From: Anaerolineae bacterium
GTDB lineage: Bacteria; Chloroflexota; Anaerolineae; B4-G1; SLSP01
Reading direction: 5' to 3'
NCBI GenBank assembly: GCA_021159805.1
Contig: JAGHDT010000435.1
Coordinates: 1-7,641 of the forward strand
DNA: 7,641 nucleotides
Shown: piece by piece, positions 5,896 through 7,641 of the stretch
Numbering within the stretch: position 1 is the first letter of the stretch
Layout of the letters: the number at the start of each line of letters is the position of its first letter
Notes under the pieces: model-generated
Databases searched by the model: none
What the model was told of the DNA's origin: nothing
Seen by the model: the letters and a program-made list of their open reading frames with translations, nothing else
Made by a program: the position numbers and the translations under genes

Positions 5896-6240
5896 ATACT
5901 GCTCCCTACTGAACCATCAGCAAACGCGCCTTGTCGATGTGCATGATTCCACTGTGATGCCGCCGGCGTCGAGCGTAGATTGCCTGCCGGCCTTCAGCGA
6001 TCGTCATACTTATGCTCTCTATAAACTCGTTCGGCGTACTGAACCTCAGTCGCCCAGCGCTCCCACCTTATTGAGCGCCTTTGCTACGACGTGGTGCTGG
6101 TCACGATGCGCTCTGATCTCTGTCACATCCGGGAATGTACTGACATCTGCTGGGCATAGTTGCGAATCTCACAGCCCAACTTACTGTCCTCACAACGTGC
6201 GGTTTGACCATAGTGAGCCCGTAAACACATTCAGTTCTAT
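5896..6240 (-). other. Long (about 345 nt) untranslated leader of the arsR-headed unit
   Basis: The only good minus-strand promoter lies at 6248-6275, so the transcript would carry about 345 nt before the ArsR ATG at 5895, far more than usual for an arsR gene. No gene is recognisable here. A 33-codon minus-strand ORF (6007-5906) ends 10 nt before the ATG, its stop overlapping the GGGAG site, and could be a coupled leader peptide; its own ribosome binding site is weak. No known riboswitch is recognised. A second promoter closer to the gene was not evident. Confidence 0.35.
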
Positions 6241-6244
6241 GAAT
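6229..6244. promoter_or_regulatory. Candidate ArsR operator overlapping the transcription start
   Basis: ATTCA (6229-6233) and TGAAT (6240-6244) form an inverted repeat with a 6-bp spacer in an AT-rich stretch. This resembles ArsR/SmtB/CadC operators, which are imperfect palindromes built on ATTCA or TGAA half-sites. It covers the predicted start point about 6241 of the minus-strand promoter, as expected for an autorepressor. The match is seen; binding is inferred. Confidence 0.5.
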
Positions 6245-6247
6245 ATA

Positions 6248-6275
6248 ATTCTATCATCTCATCTGGCCTTGTCAA
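6248..6275 (-). promoter_or_regulatory. Sigma70-type promoter driving the arsR-headed operon
   Basis: On the minus strand a perfect -35 TTGACA (6275-6270) and a -10 TAGAAT (6253-6248, one mismatch) are separated by 16 bp. The -35 sits in a small palindrome, GCCTTGTCAAGGC (6266-6278). Transcription would start near 6241, inside the ATTCA/TGAAT palindrome. Confidence 0.65.
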
Positions 6276-6324
6276 GGCTCTTTTTGTGTCGATTAACCGC
6301 ACAGGATCAAGGAGGCTCACTTCG

Positions 6325-6396
6325 ATGACTGGGGTATTCTCGCAGATCTTTGCTATGGCAGACACTCTCATCGAGTCTTGGCGACTCATCATGTGA
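6325..6396 (+). CDS. Possible small protein of 23 residues, unknown
   Basis: A short ORF, starting MTGVFSQIFAM and ending SWRLIM, has a near-perfect ribosome binding site AAGGAGG (6309-6315) 9 nt before its ATG. That spacing and strength are unusual by chance in an intergenic region. It diverges from the arsR promoter, and a weak plus-strand promoter (TTCAGT at 6231-6236 and TATCAT at 6252-6257, 15-bp gap) may overlap the ArsR-like operator. The peptide is mildly amphipathic and has no family I recognise. It could be a leader peptide, a decayed gene start or a chance ORF. Confidence 0.25.
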   Translation: MTGVFSQIFAMADTLIESWRLIM

Positions 6397-6406
6397 ACGG
6401 AGAAAA

Positions 6407-6457
6407 GTGTACAACAGAAAGTAGACTTGGTCGTTACAAAGGTGATAGTATGTACAC
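6407..6457. repeat. Inverted repeat GTGTACA / TGTACAC
   Basis: GTGTACA (6407-6413) and TGTACAC (6451-6457) are exact reverse complements, and each contains the palindrome TGTACA. Their centres are 43-44 bp apart, near four helical turns, so they could be paired regulator sites. No known regulator is assigned. Confidence 0.35.
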
Positions 6458-6481
6458 AATCTTTCTCCATGGAAGTCCACC

Positions 6482-6506
6482 CACCCCGCTGCTATGCAGC
6501 GGGGTG
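6482..6506. repeat. 11-bp perfect hairpin with 3-nt loop
   Basis: CACCCCGCTGC (6482-6492), TAT, GCAGCGGGGTG (6496-6506). It is very GC-rich and stable, but neither strand has a T-run after it. It may be a factor-assisted terminator or insulator between the two divergent units, or a REP-like or insertion-element end hairpin. Confidence 0.6.
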
Positions 6507-6645
6507 CGCTCGAGAATTGGGGCAAGCCGCGAAGCCACAGGATGCCGCTAACTCAGAATGGGCAGATTGCTGTTCCCTGGCCCAGCAAAGGGCTCCCACT
6601 AGATATTCGCCTCCATTCTGAAATGCTCCCGGCCTCGTTTCGTCC

Positions 6646-6674
6646 TTGACAATCCCCGGCACTTCCTGTATGAT
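6646..6674 (+). promoter_or_regulatory. Near-consensus promoter of the trp T-box transcript
   Basis: TTGACA (6646-6651), 17-bp spacer, TATGAT (6669-6674). Start expected near 6681. It directly precedes the T-box leader. Confidence 0.85.
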
Positions 6675-6680
6675 GTTCAT

Positions 6681-7039
6681 CAGTTGAATATCTAACAACG
6701 TTGATCCGGAAAAGTAACGCTAGGTCGTGCGCCAGAGATGTGGGCCTCGAGGTGAAAGCTCACTCGCAGACGGCAGGCGTGAATGGGCCGGGGAGTTGCC
6801 AGCCCGATCAGGAGCCGAAAAACGGACCTGGGTAGGACTGGCCGGAATCGCCACCGTTATCAGGGCAGAGGGTATCGATCATGTGTTGGTTGTGATCCGT
6901 ACCTGCAAGAGTGGAGCTGGCTAGTCGCGTCATTTGGCGCGATTTTCGTGTTTCTGAGAAAGACACCAGCTCAATCAGGGTGGTACCACGGGAAGCAAGA
7001 CGCCTCTCGTCCCTAAGTGGGATGAGAGGCGTCTTTTTT
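6681..7039 (+). ncRNA. T-box riboswitch leader, Trp specifier, controlling trpE
   Basis: Leader of about 360 nt that senses uncharged tRNA and lets transcription continue only when charged tRNA is scarce. Order of elements: AGTAA (6713-6717) of the specifier-loop S-turn, GGTGAAAG of distal stem I (6751-6758), GTGAA then TGG (6784-6786) in the specifier position, reading tryptophan, and the conserved T-box AGGGTGGTACCACGG (6977-6991). In the antiterminator AGGG (6977-6980) pairs with CCCT (7011-7014) and ACG (6988-6990) with CGT (7008-7010). This uses bases of the terminator's left arm, so the two forms exclude each other. ACGC (6717-6720) and GCGT (6777-6780) can close the specifier loop. The Trp specifier matches the gene downstream. 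The bulge base after TGG is T, which would pair with an A discriminator, or wobble with the G usual in tRNA-Trp. Confidence 0.95.
6997..7039 (+). terminator. Intrinsic terminator of the T-box leader
   Basis: Left arm 6997-7013 and right arm 7019-7035 pair over 17 bp, with one G-T wobble, around loop TAAGT, followed by T6 (7034-7039). It overlaps the antiterminator partner bases 7008-7014. It lies 45 nt before the trpE start. Confidence 0.95.
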
Positions 7040-7084
7040 GTTTCCGCAACGCAACCGGGCCGGAAAGAGGAGAGGAAAACGAAC

Positions 7085-7641
7085 ATGACAACATTATCAC
7101 GCGAGCAGTTTCACAGGAGCGCAACCCAGGGGAAGTTGGTTCCGGTCTATCGCGAGTTGCCCGCAGACCTGGAAACGCCGGGCTCGGTCTATCTCAAGCT
7201 GCGGGGCACGGGACCGAGCTTTCTTCTGGAAAGCGTCGAGCGCGCCGAACAGATCGGGCGTTACTCCTTCCTAGGATTCAACCCGCGCCGGCAGATCATC
7301 ACCCAGGGACAGACAGTGACATTGATCGACAACGGTAACATAACGACACGGGAGCTGACGAAAGGCGAAGATCCGCTGGACGTGGTCAAGGCTGAGCTGG
7401 CTACCTACCAGCCTGTCGCCCCGGTTCACCAACTGACCAAAGGTCTCCCCCGTTTCTTCGGTGGCGCGGTGGGGTACCTTGGCTACGATCTCGTACGTTT
7501 CATGGAGCGCCTGCCCGGACCGGTCCGCGACGACCTGGTGTTGCCCGATATGCATCTGCTCATCACAGACACACTCGTCGTCTTCGATCACGTCCAGCAC
7601 CGCCTGCTGCTCTTCGCCAACGTCCCGGTCCCGGATGGCAC
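7085..7641 (+). CDS. trpE: Anthranilate synthase component I, N-terminal part (cut by window end)
   Basis: First committed enzyme of tryptophan synthesis: with the TrpG glutaminase it converts chorismate and glutamine to anthranilate. The visible 185 residues are the N-terminal domain. LLES (47-50) followed by ERAEQIGRYSFLG is the tryptophan feedback-binding element. FFGGAVGYLGYDLVRFMERLP (124-144) is the conserved strand-helix of TrpE/PabB proteins. The C-terminal chorismate-binding domain lies beyond the window. ATG at 7085 has AGAGG (7071-7075) 9 nt upstream. The LLES element and the Trp T-box favour TrpE over PabB. Control is by uncharged tRNA-Trp through the leader, plus likely feedback inhibition. 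Confidence 0.97.
   Translation, partial: MTTLSREQFHRSATQGKLVPVYRELPADLETPGSVYLKLRGTGPSFLLESVERAEQIGRYSFLGFNPRRQIITQGQTVTLIDNGNITTRELTKGEDPLDVVKAELATYQPVAPVHQLTKGLPRFFGGAVGYLGYDLVRFMERLPGPVRDDLVLPDMHLLITDTLVVFDHVQHRLLLFANVPVPDG

Larger units (their letters stand above)
6276..6645. other. Intergenic region between the divergent promoters
   Basis: This 370-base stretch carries no gene I recognise. It holds a 23-residue ORF with a strong ribosome binding site (6325-6396), two TGTACA palindromes (6408-6413 and 6451-6456), an 11-bp perfect hairpin (6482-6506) and a 9-bp inverted repeat (6553-6561 with 6613-6621) enclosing a 6-bp stem (6567-6572 with 6583-6588). No transposase remnant, tRNA or T-run terminator is visible. 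Confidence 0.5.

Noticed and set aside
6231..6257. Plus-strand promoter TTCAGT to TATCAT for the small ORF
   Set aside because: The -35 matches poorly and the spacing is short, so it is mentioned only as a possibility and not called.
5810..6328. Plus-strand open frame of 172 codons
   Set aside because: It lies antisense to the start of arsR and its promoter, has no good ribosome binding site, a Ser-rich low-complexity composition and no recognisable motif.
6237..6470. Minus-strand open frame of 77 codons over the arsR promoter
   Set aside because: It crosses the promoter and operator, has no family signature, and its composition does not look like the neighbouring genes.
6427..6621. Plus-strand open frame of 64 codons, considered as the tail of a TnpB-like gene with an IS200/IS605 end hairpin
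   Set aside because: No TnpB catalytic or zinc-finger motif is visible and its Cys/Ala/Pro-rich sequence mostly translates the hairpin and inverted repeats. The hairpin alone does not prove an insertion element.
7271..7600. Minus-strand open frame of 109 codons
   Set aside because: It is the antisense shadow of trpE, whose frame carries clear TrpE motifs.
1..7641. CRISPR array, tRNA, rRNA or transposase
   Set aside because: No regularly spaced direct repeats, no cloverleaf-like sequence, and no transposase motifs were seen on either strand.

Overview
The window holds two transcription units that point away from each other. The left three quarters is a minus-strand run of seven genes, headed by an ArsR-type regulator. 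The right end is a plus-strand tryptophan gene, trpE, under a T-box riboswitch. The DNA is GC-rich and codon use looks uniform across the genes. A T-box with a Trp specifier in front of trpE is usual in Firmicutes and also occurs in Chloroflexota and a few other phyla. Together with the GC-rich coding, this suggests Chloroflexota or a high-GC Firmicute. That is an inference; nothing here fixes the taxon.

Minus strand, in order of transcription. A sigma70-like promoter with an ArsR-like palindrome at the start site (6229-6275) is followed by an unusually long leader of about 345 nt. Then come: an ArsR-family regulator joined in frame to an OsmC domain (5071-5895); a cyclopropane-fatty-acyl-phospholipid synthase (3558-4850); a small MIP18/DUF59 protein (3270-3515); a CDF cation efflux pump (2347-3261); a single-domain rhodanese (1925-2314); a TauE/SafE exporter (1095-1853); and an Acr3/bile-acid-symporter-like transporter that runs off the left edge (1-958). 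Several gaps are only 8 to 71 nt, so at least CFA synthase to TauE looks like one operon. The longer gaps (220 and 136 nt) could hold extra signals.

The gene set suggests a stress module for metals or metalloids, or for reactive sulfur: a thiol-sensing regulator, an OsmC thiol domain, a persulfide-handling rhodanese, a sulfur-oxyanion exporter, a divalent metal exporter, an Acr3-like carrier and membrane lipid cyclopropanation. The oddest points are the ArsR-OsmC junction and the Acr3-like carrier. At the junction an 18-bp perfect hairpin encodes the linker, and a seven-G tract lies where loss of one base would recreate two genes overlapping by ATGA. The carrier has no cysteine at all, although Acr3 arsenite pumps depend on one.

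The stretch 5896-6680 has no convincing gene. It holds the arsR promoter and leader, a possible 23-residue ORF with a strong ribosome binding site, two TGTACA repeats, an 11-bp perfect hairpin and a nested inverted repeat. From 6646 onward there is a near-consensus promoter, a T-box leader with Trp specifier, antiterminator and terminator, and the first 185 codons of trpE.
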